The notes beneath the pieces are model-generated. The model was not told where the DNA came from. It ran no database searches and saw nothing but the letters and a program-made list of their open reading frames with translations. This document shows, piece by piece, positions 56,577 to 64,000 of a stretch of DNA of 64,000 nucleotides (its first letter is position 1; every line of letters starts with the position of its first letter). The translations under genes were made by a program, and so were the position numbers. The DNA is taken from positions 992,001 through 1,056,000 of the forward strand of contig OZ244944.1 of assembly GCA_965222335.1 (NCBI GenBank). The letters are read 5' to 3'. The DNA is from G965222335 sp965222335. GTDB taxonomy: Bacteria; Pseudomonadota; Gammaproteobacteria; Pseudomonadales; Halieaceae.

Positions 56577-57632
56577 TTAGCTGATATTACCTTTGATCAG
56601 CGATAGCAGCGCCTGCTCCTGCCGCTTGTCGAAGTCGCTGTCGGGTTCCGTGCGCTGCAGGCGAATGCGCGAGTTCGCCTCGCCCTCGGCCGACATGATG
56701 ATCTCGAAATCCTTGCCCGCGAGAGGATGTTCCTCGTCGTCGCTGAAGAGCCAGTCAAACCAGCCGTCCTCGTCCCCGGAATCGGGACCCAGGAAGCGGG
56801 CGTAATAGGTCCCCGCGCTGCGATCGCGATCGGTGATCTCAAAGCGCGAGTCCTCCAGCGCTTTCGCCAGTGACGCCCAACCGCGATTGAAGGGCAGGCC
56901 CACGCGAATGTAGGCATAGCCCTCGGGGGCTTCCTGCAGGGAAATCTTGCCCGAGGCGCTCATCGACTGGTCCGCGATCATCGACACCGGAGCCGACTCA
57001 GTGCTGTTGGCGATGAACTGGGCGACTGCCCGCAGCATCTCGCTTTCCTGCTCGGGATTGTCCGACGACTGCGGCCAGGTCTGGCCGTCCCCCGCCTGGT
57101 ACATCTGCAGCACATGCAGTTCGCTGGTGCCGCGCTGCACACCCTGCTCAATACGATAGCGGAAACGCGAGGCAACGGTCTGCCCCTCCAGGTCCAGCCA
57201 GTTGGTGTCCATGATCCCGGCGCGCGCATCCATCCTTGCCACCTGGATGCCGGCGGCGGTTAAAAAGCCTCGCACCTGCGGCCAGAGCTGCCCCGGGGGC
57301 GCCGCCACCAGGGCCCAGCTGTCATCGCCCAGGGACTGGATCCGCACCATTTCCGCGGCAGCGCCAGACACCAGGGGTGTCGGGCGGGGCACCTCGAATT
57401 CACCGGCCAGGACCAGCTGCTCCTGTACCGGGGGAATCGGGTAGATTTCCTCCAGGTTGCCAAGCTGCTTGCCCTCGGGTACATCGATCACCGCGGTTTC
57501 CGGCGCCCGCTTGTAGTCCTCGGACTGGTCGCGAAACACGCCCTCGTCGCCAAACAGGTAGCCACATCCCGCCAGTCCCAGGAGAACCGCGGCACAGCCC
57601 AGTCGCGCCAGCCTCTGCATTAACTGTTTCAT
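56577..57632 (-). CDS. bamC: Outer-membrane assembly lipoprotein BamC
   Basis: 351 residues (344 in E. coli). Signal and lipobox LAGC at about residues 17-23 (VLLGLAGCGYLFGDEGVF). The unstructured N-terminal segment that binds BamD is RDQSEDYKRAPETAVIDVPEG. Two helix-grip domains follow (VRIQSLGDDSWALVAAPPGQLWPQVRGFL and YAYIRVGLPFNRGWASLAKALEDSRFEI). It is part of the BAM complex with BamA, encoded 27 kb away in this window. Its ATG overlaps the dapA stop (ATGA), the classic dapA-bamC coupling. Confidence 0.95.
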   Translation of the reverse strand: MKQLMQRLARLGCAAVLLGLAGCGYLFGDEGVFRDQSEDYKRAPETAVIDVPEGKQLGNLEEIYPIPPVQEQLVLAGEFEVPRPTPLVSGAAAEMVRIQSLGDDSWALVAAPPGQLWPQVRGFLTAAGIQVARMDARAGIMDTNWLDLEGQTVASRFRYRIEQGVQRGTSELHVLQMYQAGDGQTWPQSSDNPEQESEMLRAVAQFIANSTESAPVSMIADQSMSASGKISLQEAPEGYAYIRVGLPFNRGWASLAKALEDSRFEITDRDRSAGTYYARFLGPDSGDEDGWFDWLFSDDEEHPLAGKDFEIIMSAEGEANSRIRLQRTEPDSDFDKRQEQALLSLIKGNIS

Positions 57633-58504
57633 CAGACTCCCGCCGCCTCCAGCGCGGCCAGCACTTGCGCATGAAACTGCTCATCCAGCGTGGTCAGGGG
57701 CAGGCGAATACCGCCTGCGATCATCCCGCGCTGCTGCATCGCCCATTTTACCGGGATCGGGTTGGCCTCCAGGAACAGGGCGGCGTTCAGGGGCATTAGC
57801 TGCGAATCCACTCGCGCCGCGGCCTCGCGGTCCCCGTCCAGGGCCAGGCGGCACAGGTCCGCCATTTCCCGTGGCGCCACGTTAGCGGTCACCGAGACAT
57901 TGCCGTGCCCGCCGGCGAGGATAAAACCGAGCGCGGTGGGATCATCCCCGGAGTAAATCGCAAAATCCTCGGGACAGCGGGCGCGAAAGTCCGCCACCCG
58001 GCTGATATCGCCGGTCGCGTCCTTGATGCCGACGATATTGTCCAGCTCAGACAGGGCGACCACGGTATCGTTATGCATGTCGATCGCCGTGCGCCCCGGC
58101 ACGTTGTACAGGATCTGCGGAATCGCAACCGCCTCCGCGACGGCCTTGTAATGGGCGAACAGGCCGCGCTGGCTGGGCTTGTTGTAATAAGGTGTTACCA
58201 GCAGGCAGTAATCGGCGCCGTTGTCCGCGGCGGCGGTGGTCAGCTCGATCGCCTCGCGGGTAGAGTTGGCCCCGGTGCCGGCGATAATCGGGATGCGGCC
58301 GTTGACGTGGCGCACGCAGTGGCGGATGACCTCGCAGTGTTCGGGGACGCTCAGGGTGGCGCTCTCACCGGTGGTCCCCACGGCGCCGATGGCGCTGGTC
58401 CCGGCCTCGATATGCATATCCAGGATGCGCTCCAGCGCCTCCCAGTCGAGGCTGCCATCGGCCTGCATGGGCGTGACCAGGGCAACGATACTGCCGGTTA
58501 TCAT
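57632..58504 (-). CDS. dapA: 4-hydroxy-tetrahydrodipicolinate synthase
   Basis: 290 residues from ATG 58504 (MITGSIVALVTPMQADGSLDWEALERILD), with GGAG upstream. Schiff-base Lys in NIVGIKDATGDISR (about 161) and catalytic Tyr in VTPYYNKPSQRGLFAHYKAVA. TTGESATLS forms the Thr-Thr motif. It commits aspartate semialdehyde to lysine/diaminopimelate synthesis. Together with dapC, dapD and dapE nearby it covers much of the succinylase pathway. Confidence 0.97.
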   Translation of the reverse strand: MITGSIVALVTPMQADGSLDWEALERILDMHIEAGTSAIGAVGTTGESATLSVPEHCEVIRHCVRHVNGRIPIIAGTGANSTREAIELTTAAADNGADYCLLVTPYYNKPSQRGLFAHYKAVAEAVAIPQILYNVPGRTAIDMHNDTVVALSELDNIVGIKDATGDISRVADFRARCPEDFAIYSGDDPTALGFILAGGHGNVSVTANVAPREMADLCRLALDGDREAAARVDSQLMPLNAALFLEANPIPVKWAMQQRGMIAGGIRLPLTTLDEQFHAQVLAALEAAGV

Positions 58505-58696
58505 TTCCAATCTCCAGTAAGGCGTCGTCGGGCTGCCGGGAACCGGTGCCGAGCGGAAAGTGGGCAATTATCCATGTCGGGGACAGGATAACAACAGGAG
58601 CACCCGAAATAGCACCCCCGACAGGCTCCTGCGGCACTGAACTGTTTGCGCCCGGGGCAGTCTCAACCACCAGAACCATCCAAGGAGGCACTCATT

Positions 58697-59206
58697 ATGG
58701 CACTTGCCCGAACTATCCTGCCACTGCTGCTGGTCCTGGCCGCACTGGCCCCCGCGGCCTGGTCCCAGCCCGGCGGCAGCCCGCGTATCGATGAGCTCTC
58801 CTTTCTCGACCGGCAATACATGCAACAGCAGCGCGCCACCATCGAGGACCTGGCGCGGGCAAATTTCGGCGCCGGTTTCAGCGGCGACAAGGACCACGAC
58901 CTGGCTTTACTGCAGCGCCTGCTGGACGAGCGGATAGTGCGCGATGACCAGACCCGGGAACTGCAGGCCATGGGCCTGATCATGGGAGACCTGCTGGCCG
59001 AAGACCTGGGCATGCACTGGGTGATCTACGAGGACAACCTGGGCCGCAGCCGGGCCCTGCGCTACCGGGAGAGCGACAACTACCTGTTCCCCATGACCAT
59101 GATCTCCCGCCGGCGGGAGGCGGGCAACCAGCGCCCGGTAGCCGAAATTTACCAGAAGGCGGTTGCTGCCATCGACGAGGTACGCACGCCCCTGCCATTC
59201 CAGTAG
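58697..59206 (+). CDS. Exported DUF3806-like protein
   Basis: 169 residues from ATG 58697, preceded by AAGGAGG about 8 nt upstream. Signal peptide MALARTILPLLLVLAALAPAAWSQ. The mature part is a single small domain: IEDLARANFGAGFSGDKDHDLALLQRLLDERIVRDDQTRELQAMGLIMGDLLAEDLGMHWVIYEDNLGRSRALRYRESDNYLFPMTMISRR. This resembles the DUF3806 family. Function unknown. It lies 58 bp upstream of the MCE transport operon on the same strand, so it may be co-transcribed. Confidence 0.78.
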   Translation: MALARTILPLLLVLAALAPAAWSQPGGSPRIDELSFLDRQYMQQQRATIEDLARANFGAGFSGDKDHDLALLQRLLDERIVRDDQTRELQAMGLIMGDLLAEDLGMHWVIYEDNLGRSRALRYRESDNYLFPMTMISRRREAGNQRPVAEIYQKAVAAIDEVRTPLPFQ

Positions 59207-59264
59207 CGCGCTTGCCTGCGCTTGGCGGCTGCCAGTAGACTGGGCTTTTGCCAAAGGCCATGGC

Positions 59265-60386
59265 ATGCCCGCGTCGGCACCCGGTTTTGAACTCCGCGAT
59301 GACAGCAGCGAGAGCGCCTCACTCATCCTCCTGGGGGACTGGGTGCAGGGGCAAGCGGCGGTGCCCTTCAGCGAATTGCGCACGGAGCTGGCGGCCTCGC
59401 ACCCGGAACGACTGGTGGTGGATGCCGGCAGCCTGGGTGACTGGGACTCCGTGCTGCTGGCCTTCCTCCTGCAGTGCCACAACCACTGCGTCGACCAGAA
59501 CATCAGCTTCGACACCCAGGCGCTGCCCGATGGCGTAGCCCGGCTCCTGCGCCTGGCCACCACCGTACCCCCGCACCGGCGTCCGCAGGAAGCACGCGAG
59601 GCGCGATTTCACCCCCTGCGCACCCTGCGCGGACTGGCCGGGGACATCGCGGGTTCCCTGGCCTTCCTGGGAGACCTGGGGATAGCCCTGCTGCGCCTGA
59701 TCAGCGGTCGCGCAAACACCCGCTTCAGCGATTTTCGCACCTTCTGCTACCAGGCCGGTCCCAACGCCTTCGGCATCATCAGCCTCACCAGCATCCTCGT
59801 GGGCATGATCCTCGCGTATCTCGGGGCGGTGCAGTTGCAGATGTTCGGCGCGGAGATCTATGTCGCCGACCTGGTCCTGATCGGCATGCTGCGCGAGATG
59901 GGGGTCCTGATGACCGCGGTGGTGATGGCGGGCCGGACCGGGGCCGCCTATGCCGCCCAGCTGGGGACCATGCAGACCAACGAGGAAATTGATGCGGTCA
60001 CCACCATGGGCGTGTCGCCAATGGAGTTTCTCGTTGTGCCCCGGGTCCTCGCCCTGCTGGCAATGCTGCCCCTGCTGACGCTGTACGCGAATGTTCTGGG
60101 GGTTCTCGGCGGGGCCATCGTCGCCGGGGGCATGGGCATCAGCGCACTGCAGTACCTGAACCAGATCGAGGCGGCGATGTCCCTGACCCATCTCTGGGTC
60201 GGCCTGAGCAAGAGTTTCGTGTTCGCGATCCTGATTGCAATTGCCGGCTGCCGCTCAGGTATTCAGTCCGGGCGCGGTTCCGCCGCGGTGGGTGATGCCG
60301 CAACCGAGGCTGTGGTCACGGCCCTGATCTACCTGATCGTGGCCGACGCGGCCTTCAATATCATGTTCCAGCACCTGGGAATCTGA
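59265..60386 (+). CDS. MlaE-family permease with N-terminal STAS domain
   Basis: 373 residues from ATG 59265. Residues ~10-90 look like a STAS domain (ASLILLGDWVQGQAAVPFSELRTEL...LVVDAGSLGDWDSVLLAFLLQ). The rest is a MlaE/YrbE permease: FGIISLTSILVGMILAYLGAVQLQMFGAE, MGVLMTAVVMAGRTGAAYAAQLGTMQTNEEIDAVTTMGVSPMEFLVVPRVLALLAMLPLLTLYANVLGVLGGAIVA. In classic Mla systems the STAS protein (MlaB) is separate. It is the first gene of a four-gene MCE lipid-transport operon. Confidence 0.9.
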   Translation: MPASAPGFELRDDSSESASLILLGDWVQGQAAVPFSELRTELAASHPERLVVDAGSLGDWDSVLLAFLLQCHNHCVDQNISFDTQALPDGVARLLRLATTVPPHRRPQEAREARFHPLRTLRGLAGDIAGSLAFLGDLGIALLRLISGRANTRFSDFRTFCYQAGPNAFGIISLTSILVGMILAYLGAVQLQMFGAEIYVADLVLIGMLREMGVLMTAVVMAGRTGAAYAAQLGTMQTNEEIDAVTTMGVSPMEFLVVPRVLALLAMLPLLTLYANVLGVLGGAIVAGGMGISALQYLNQIEAAMSLTHLWVGLSKSFVFAILIAIAGCRSGIQSGRGSAAVGDAATEAVVTALIYLIVADAAFNIMFQHLGI

Positions 60387-60387
60387 G

Positions 60388-61167
60388 ATGGACGGCACTC
60401 CGGCACCCCAGATTGCGGTGCGCGAACTCACCATGGCCTACGGCAGCAACGTGATCCAGCGGGATTTGTCCTTTGACATTAACCGCGGTGACATCTTCGT
60501 CATCATGGGCGGCAGCGGCTGTGGCAAGAGCACCCTGCTCAAGCACATGCTGGGCCTGGTCGCGCCCGCGGCGGGGGAAATTCTCTACAGCGGCGAAAGC
60601 TTTACCGCCGCGGACCAGGCGGGCCGGGATACCATGCGCCGCCGCTGGGGCATCACCTACCAGCAGGGCGGCCTGTTCAGCGCCATGAGCCTGGCAGAAA
60701 ACGTGGGCCTGCCACTGCAGCTTTACACTGACTACAGTGCCGCGGAAATTGCCGATGTGGTGGCCTACAAGCTTTCGCTCGTTGGCCTGGGAGGCTACCA
60801 GGCCTATTATCCCGCGGAAATCAGCGGGGGCATGCGCAAGCGGGCAGCCCTGGCCAGGGCGATCGCCCTGGACCCGGAGATCCTGTTCTTCGATGAGCCG
60901 TCGGCGGGGCTGGACCCGATCAGCTCCCGCCTGCTGGACGACCTGATCCTGCAACTGCAGGATTCCATCGGCGCCACCGTGGTGATGGTCACCCACGAGC
61001 TGCCCAGTATTTTCGGTATCGCGACCAACTCTGTTTACCTGGACGCGAAAACCAAAACCATGATCGCCTATGGCGACCCCCGTGAATTGCGCGACCACAG
61101 CGACCAGCCGGTTGTGCGACAATTCCTCGCGAGGGAAGTCTCGGCCGAGGGAGCCAGCCAGACATGA
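60388..61167 (+). CDS. MCE-system ATP-binding protein (MlaF-like)
   Basis: 259 residues. Walker A GGSGCGKST (about 41-49), the signature ISGGMRKRAALARA and Walker B EILFFDEPSAGLDP. ISGGMRKR, with Met-Arg, is typical of MCE-associated ATPases. It powers lipid movement through the STAS-MlaE permease encoded 1 nt upstream. The stop overlaps the MCE gene by 4 bp. Confidence 0.95.
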   Translation: MDGTPAPQIAVRELTMAYGSNVIQRDLSFDINRGDIFVIMGGSGCGKSTLLKHMLGLVAPAAGEILYSGESFTAADQAGRDTMRRRWGITYQQGGLFSAMSLAENVGLPLQLYTDYSAAEIADVVAYKLSLVGLGGYQAYYPAEISGGMRKRAALARAIALDPEILFFDEPSAGLDPISSRLLDDLILQLQDSIGATVVMVTHELPSIFGIATNSVYLDAKTKTMIAYGDPRELRDHSDQPVVRQFLAREVSAEGASQT

Positions 61168-62138
61168 GTGAGAATACCCACAGCGTCGCCATCGGCGCGT
61201 TTATCGTCGGCGCCCTGCTGATCGTGATCAGCACCGTGGTGTTCATCCTCGGCAGCGGCCTGGGTAGCGCCCGGGAAACCGTGGTGATGGTCTTCGACGG
61301 CTCGGTAAAGGGCCTTTCGGTGGGAGCGCCGGTGGCCCTGCGCGGGGTGCAGATCGGCCAGGTCACCGATATCAACCTGATCCTGGACCCGCAGTCTGAA
61401 AGCGAAAGCGTGATCATGCAGGTGGAAGCCCAGCTGGACGACAACAATATCCAGCTGCGCAACGGGGGTACCGCCCAGAGCGAGATGGTCGAGGACATGA
61501 TCGGCAACGGCCTGCGGGCCCAGCTCAATACCCAGAGCCTGCTCACCGGCCTGCTCTACATCCAGCTGGACTTCCACCCGCAAAGCCCGATCAACCTGGC
61601 GGCGGTGGATTCACCCCACCTGCAGATTCCCACCATTCCCACCGAGCTGCAGAAACTCAGCCGCCAGATAGAGTCGGTGGACTTCGAACAGGTGGCCAGC
61701 GACCTGCAGTCTATCGCGACCGGGGTGAAGTCGCTGATTACCGATGACGCGTTCCAGTCACTGCCCACAGATATGCAGAACGCCCTGGCCTCCGTGACCG
61801 CACTGAGCGAGGACCTGCGCCAGAACCTGGCGGTCAGCGGTCCGCAGCTGGAACGGGTACTGAGCGGCGCCAATGAGGGTATCGATGCTTTCAATGCCCA
61901 GGTTCCCGAGCTCGTCGAGATTGTCGAGCAGAACCTGCTTTCCCTGGAGCGCAGCATGCTGGCCTTCGAGGAGACCATGACCGGCGCGCAGAGCCTCCTG
62001 GCGGAGGACTCCCCCACGACCTACGAGCTGAACCAGGCGCTCAAGGAGCTGGCCCAGGCGGGCCGGGCACTGCGACAGCTGGCGAGATCCCTGGAACAGC
62101 AACCGGAAGCCCTCCTGCGGGGCAGGAGCGAAGAATGA
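61164..62138 (+). CDS. MCE-domain protein (MlaD-like)
   Basis: 324 residues. An N-terminal TM anchor (VAIGAFIVGALLIVISTVVFILG) precedes one MCE domain (about 38-115, with VKGLSVGAPVALRGVQIGQVTDINL). The C-terminal ~190 residues are largely helical (SRQIESVDFEQVASDLQSI...LSEDLRQNLAVSGPQLERVLSGANEG), longer than E. coli MlaD (183). The helical tail may form a channel or docking segment. It binds lipid in the periplasm. It overlaps the lipoprotein gene downstream by 4 bp. Confidence 0.92.
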   Translation: MSENTHSVAIGAFIVGALLIVISTVVFILGSGLGSARETVVMVFDGSVKGLSVGAPVALRGVQIGQVTDINLILDPQSESESVIMQVEAQLDDNNIQLRNGGTAQSEMVEDMIGNGLRAQLNTQSLLTGLLYIQLDFHPQSPINLAAVDSPHLQIPTIPTELQKLSRQIESVDFEQVASDLQSIATGVKSLITDDAFQSLPTDMQNALASVTALSEDLRQNLAVSGPQLERVLSGANEGIDAFNAQVPELVEIVEQNLLSLERSMLAFEETMTGAQSLLAEDSPTTYELNQALKELAQAGRALRQLARSLEQQPEALLRGRSEE

Positions 62139-62722
62139 GAATACGCGCGACAGGCAGAGTGAGCCTGCTGGTACTGGTGCTGGGCCTCGGTGCCTGCGGC
62201 ACCACCCCCCAGAGCAACTACTATCGACTCAGCAGCGATGCGGCGCCGGGCCGGGGGGACAGCCCCTCCCTGGGAATCGGGCCGATCGAGATTCCCGAGT
62301 ACCTCAATCGCAATACGCTGATTTACCAGACCGGGGCCAACCAGCTGCGCGTGGCCAACTTCGAGCGCTGGGCGGAACCGCTGCAGCAGGGCCTGAACCG
62401 GGTCCTGACCCTCAACCTCTCGGGCCGCCTGGACACCCAGAATGTGCGTCCCTTCCCCTGGCCCACCAGTGACCGGCCGGAGCTGGCAGTGCAGGTCTGG
62501 GTGCTGGCGCTGGATGCCAGCGAGGATAGTGTGACCCTGGTGGCAGAGTGGCGGCTGTGGCAACCCACCACCGGTGGCGAGCTGACCCGGCGCATTTCCC
62601 GCATCAGTGAACCGGTCACCGCAGCCAGCGGCATTGAGGCGAGTGCGGGCTTCAGCCTTCTGCTGGCCCGGCTCAGCGACGAGATTGTCGCCGCCGCCCG
62701 GGCCACCCTGCCCGCGAATTAG
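62135..62722 (+). CDS. ABC-type transport auxiliary lipoprotein (PqiC-like)
   Basis: 195 residues. Signal and lipobox VLGLGACG at about residues 13-20. The mature part begins SNYYRLSSDAAPGRGDSPSLGIGPIEIPEYLNR, typical of the ABC_trans_aux/PqiC family, and includes LRVANFERWAEPLQQGLNRVLTLNL. It would sit at the outer membrane and accept or hand over lipids for the MCE system. Classic Mla uses MlaA/MlaC instead, so this operon is a Pqi/Mla hybrid type. Confidence 0.88.
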   Translation: MRIRATGRVSLLVLVLGLGACGTTPQSNYYRLSSDAAPGRGDSPSLGIGPIEIPEYLNRNTLIYQTGANQLRVANFERWAEPLQQGLNRVLTLNLSGRLDTQNVRPFPWPTSDRPELAVQVWVLALDASEDSVTLVAEWRLWQPTTGGELTRRISRISEPVTAASGIEASAGFSLLLARLSDEIVAAARATLPAN

Positions 62723-62728
62723 GGCGAA

Positions 62729-63493
62729 CTAGAACTGGTCGCTGCGCAGCATCGCGTCGGAGCCCCCGTCTACGAAAAATACTGAACCGCAGACGTTATC
62801 CGCTTCATCGCTCAGCATAAAGCGCATGACGTTCGCAATCTGCGTCGGCTCGGCGGTGCCGCCCCAGGGTACGCTGGCCTCGAAGTCCCGCATGGTCTGA
62901 CCCATGGCCTCGTCGGCAAACACCTGCTCGGTCAGGGGGGTCCGGGTGATCCCGGGGGCAACCGCATTGATCCGCACCCCGGCCTTCGCCATGGGCACGA
63001 CATGGCGCCGCATCCACACGGTGAGGGCACATTTGGAGCCGGCGTAGGCCACATGGCCGTCCCGCCCCTCCAGCTCCGCGGCGGCGGCGGCCTCGTCGCC
63101 CGCCAGACAGGCGGCCACGTAGGGGTCGTCCACCGGCATCATCGGCGCGGAGTTGGAAGCGACCAGCAGCACCGTGCCGCGGCGCTTTGCCACCAGATCC
63201 TGCAGCCCCTCGACCACGGCAACGGCGGCAAAATAGTTGACCCCGCTGATGAGCGACAGCGGCCGCGCCACCGGTGGCAGGCCGGCACAGACGATCAGCC
63301 CGTCAAGGCCATCGGGCGCCAGCTCGCGGACACCGGCAATGCCCTGTTCGCGCCCCGCCGGGGTGGAGAGGTCGGCGATGACATCGCCGGCCTTGATATC
63401 GATAGAAATCACCCGGTGCCCACGTTCGGTGAGTTGCTCCCGCAACGCGGCGCCGATGCCGGTGGCGCCACCGGTCATTGCATAATCCGCCAT
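62729..63493 (-). CDS. SDR resembling 3-alpha-hydroxysteroid dehydrogenase
   Basis: 254 residues from ATG 63493 (MADYAMTGGATGIGAALREQL), with SD AGGA upstream. Longer readings run into repeat DNA. NAD site TGGATGIG, then IDIKAGDVIADLSTPAGREQGI, VCAGLPPVARP and VNYFAAVAVVEGL. The catalytic Tyr is in HVAYAGSKCALTVWMRR, after the long insertion typical of 3-alpha-HSD/carbonyl reductase. The C-terminus is VFFVDGGSDAMLRSDQF. The pattern matches the Comamonas HsdA type closely. Steroid or other hydrophobic ketone turnover is plausible. Convergent with the MCE operon (6 bp). Confidence 0.85.
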   Translation of the reverse strand: MADYAMTGGATGIGAALREQLTERGHRVISIDIKAGDVIADLSTPAGREQGIAGVRELAPDGLDGLIVCAGLPPVARPLSLISGVNYFAAVAVVEGLQDLVAKRRGTVLLVASNSAPMMPVDDPYVAACLAGDEAAAAAELEGRDGHVAYAGSKCALTVWMRRHVVPMAKAGVRINAVAPGITRTPLTEQVFADEAMGQTMRDFEASVPWGGTAEPTQIANVMRFMLSDEADNVCGSVFFVDGGSDAMLRSDQF

Positions 63494-63617
63494 ATCCTGC
63501 TCCCGCTTGTTTGCAAGCCGGGGATTGTGGCCCAGTTTCAGGCTCGGATAAACGCCAATTCGCCGGGCCACCGGGGGGAGTTCCCGGCGGCTCAAGAGTC
63601 TGTACCGTGGGGCTGGC

Positions 63618-63742
63618 TGCGCGGCCCGACCTGGGCGGCCCCACCTGCGCGGCCCGACCTGGGCGGCCCCACCTGCGCGGCCCGACCTGGGCGGCCCCAC
63701 CTGCGCGGCCCGACCTAGGCGGCCCCACCTGCGCGGCCCGAC
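63618..63742. repeat. 28-bp tandem repeat built of two 14-bp variants
   Basis: Four full 28-bp units starting at 63618, 63646, 63674 and 63702, then 13 bases of a fifth at 63730. Each unit is TGCGCGGCCCGACC plus TGGGCGGCCCCACC. The two 14-bp halves differ at only two bases, so the base period is 14. Near perfect: one G-to-A change in the fourth unit. It lies between the SDR start and the stop of the TonB receptor gene and ends at that stop codon. It is not translated usefully in any frame. Confidence 0.9.
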
Positions 63743-64000
63743 TAAAAGTTGTAGCGGACTTCCATGCCGTACATGCGCGGCTCGTCGCGGCGGGTCCAGG
63801 AGGGCGAGCCATCGGAGAAGTCCGAGGCGAGTTCGCCGCCCAGGCCACCCGGGTCGCCGACTTCCGGCTCCCAGTCGGTGGCATTGGTGACAAAGGCCGC
63901 CAGTTCCCAGCTGCGCGCCGGACTGTAGTAGGTCACGCGGGCATTGAGCTGTTCGCGGTCGTCGCTGTCGGGGCAGCTGTCGAAGGGCGGAGCCTCCAGA
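63742..64000 (-). CDS. TonB-dependent receptor, C-terminal fragment (5' end outside window)
   Basis: The frame is open from the window edge, so about 85 C-terminal residues are visible. They include CPDSDDREQLNARVTYYSPARSWELAAFVTNATDWE and the ending EPRMYGMEVRYNF. NARVTYYSPARSWELAAFVTN is typical of the last strands of TonB-dependent outer-membrane receptors, and the final Phe is the BAM recognition residue. The substrate cannot be deduced. The stop codon abuts a 28-bp tandem repeat. Confidence 0.85.
   Translation of the reverse strand, partial: LEAPPFDSCPDSDDREQLNARVTYYSPARSWELAAFVTNATDWEPEVGDPGGLGGELASDFSDGSPSWTRRDEPRMYGMEVRYNF

Noticed and set aside
63002..63718. Plus-strand open frame through the SDR gene and tandem repeats
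   Set aside because: It is antisense to the SDR, and its end consists of repeat translation (Pro/Gly/Arg). No evidence of coding.
63618..63742. CRISPR-like array
   Set aside because: The repeats are head to tail without spacers and no cas genes are present, so it is a simple tandem repeat.

Overview
This 64 kb window is GC-rich chromosomal DNA from a gammaproteobacterium. The core gene order rpsB-tsf-pyrH-frr-uppS-cdsA-dxr-rseP-bamA-skp-lpxD-fabZ-lpxA-lpxB-rnhB-dnaE, with divergent map-glnD-dapC, is the classic gammaproteobacterial layout. The yffB/arsC-like gene next to dapD-dapE, the dapA-bamC-metallo-beta-lactamase set, FadE, and an apparently K+-dependent membrane pyrophosphatase suggest a marine, Pseudomonas-related lineage such as Halieaceae. 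That placement is inference from gene content only. No rRNA, tRNA, CRISPR array, prophage or intact transposase was seen.

Layout. 1-5.2 kb: the 3' end of an MFS transporter, fadE, an Hsp20 gene with a sigma-32-like promoter and a candidate RNA thermometer, and a secreted amidohydrolase. 5.4-9.7 kb: a two-gene RND efflux system. 9.7-12.1 kb: a DUF1244 protein, a LuxR-type regulator and an SDR enzyme. 12.1-18.0 kb: tamB then tamA, the reverse of the E. coli order. 18.1-19.9 kb: a small exported ricin-type lectin, a SEC-C/2OG-Fe(II) oxygenase and a NUDIX-domain lipoprotein. 19.9-38.7 kb: the long minus-strand run from rpsB down to dnaE, covering translation, lipid precursors, isoprenoids, outer-membrane biogenesis and lipid A. 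It carries a palindromic MITE-like element between lpxA and lpxB and a pair of REP-like palindromes between rnhB and dnaE.

39-50 kb: map-glnD-dapC-nth, hppA, a small class III cyclase-like protein, an ArsC/Spx-family protein, dapD and dapE. Together with dapA at 58 kb these give four lysine/diaminopimelate pathway genes. 49.7-54.4 kb: two divergent SDRs, rsmJ, and a minus-strand pair made of a cyclase-like protein and an HD-domain phosphohydrolase. 54.4-58.5 kb: a leucine-rich-repeat lipoprotein, an LpxL-family acyltransferase, and the dapA-bamC-MBL operon. 58.7-62.7 kb: a DUF3806 exported protein and a four-gene MCE lipid transport operon (STAS-MlaE permease, ATPase, MCE protein, PqiC-like lipoprotein). 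The window ends with an SDR resembling 3-alpha-hydroxysteroid dehydrogenase, a 28-bp tandem repeat and the 3' end of a TonB-dependent receptor.

The unifying theme is envelope construction: BamA, BamC, Skp, TamA/TamB, RseP, LpxA/B/D, FabZ, CdsA, UppS, an MCE system and an RND pump. The least explained parts are the cyclase-like/HD gene pair, the NUDIX lipoprotein downstream of dnaE, and the several palindromic or tandem repeat elements between housekeeping genes.
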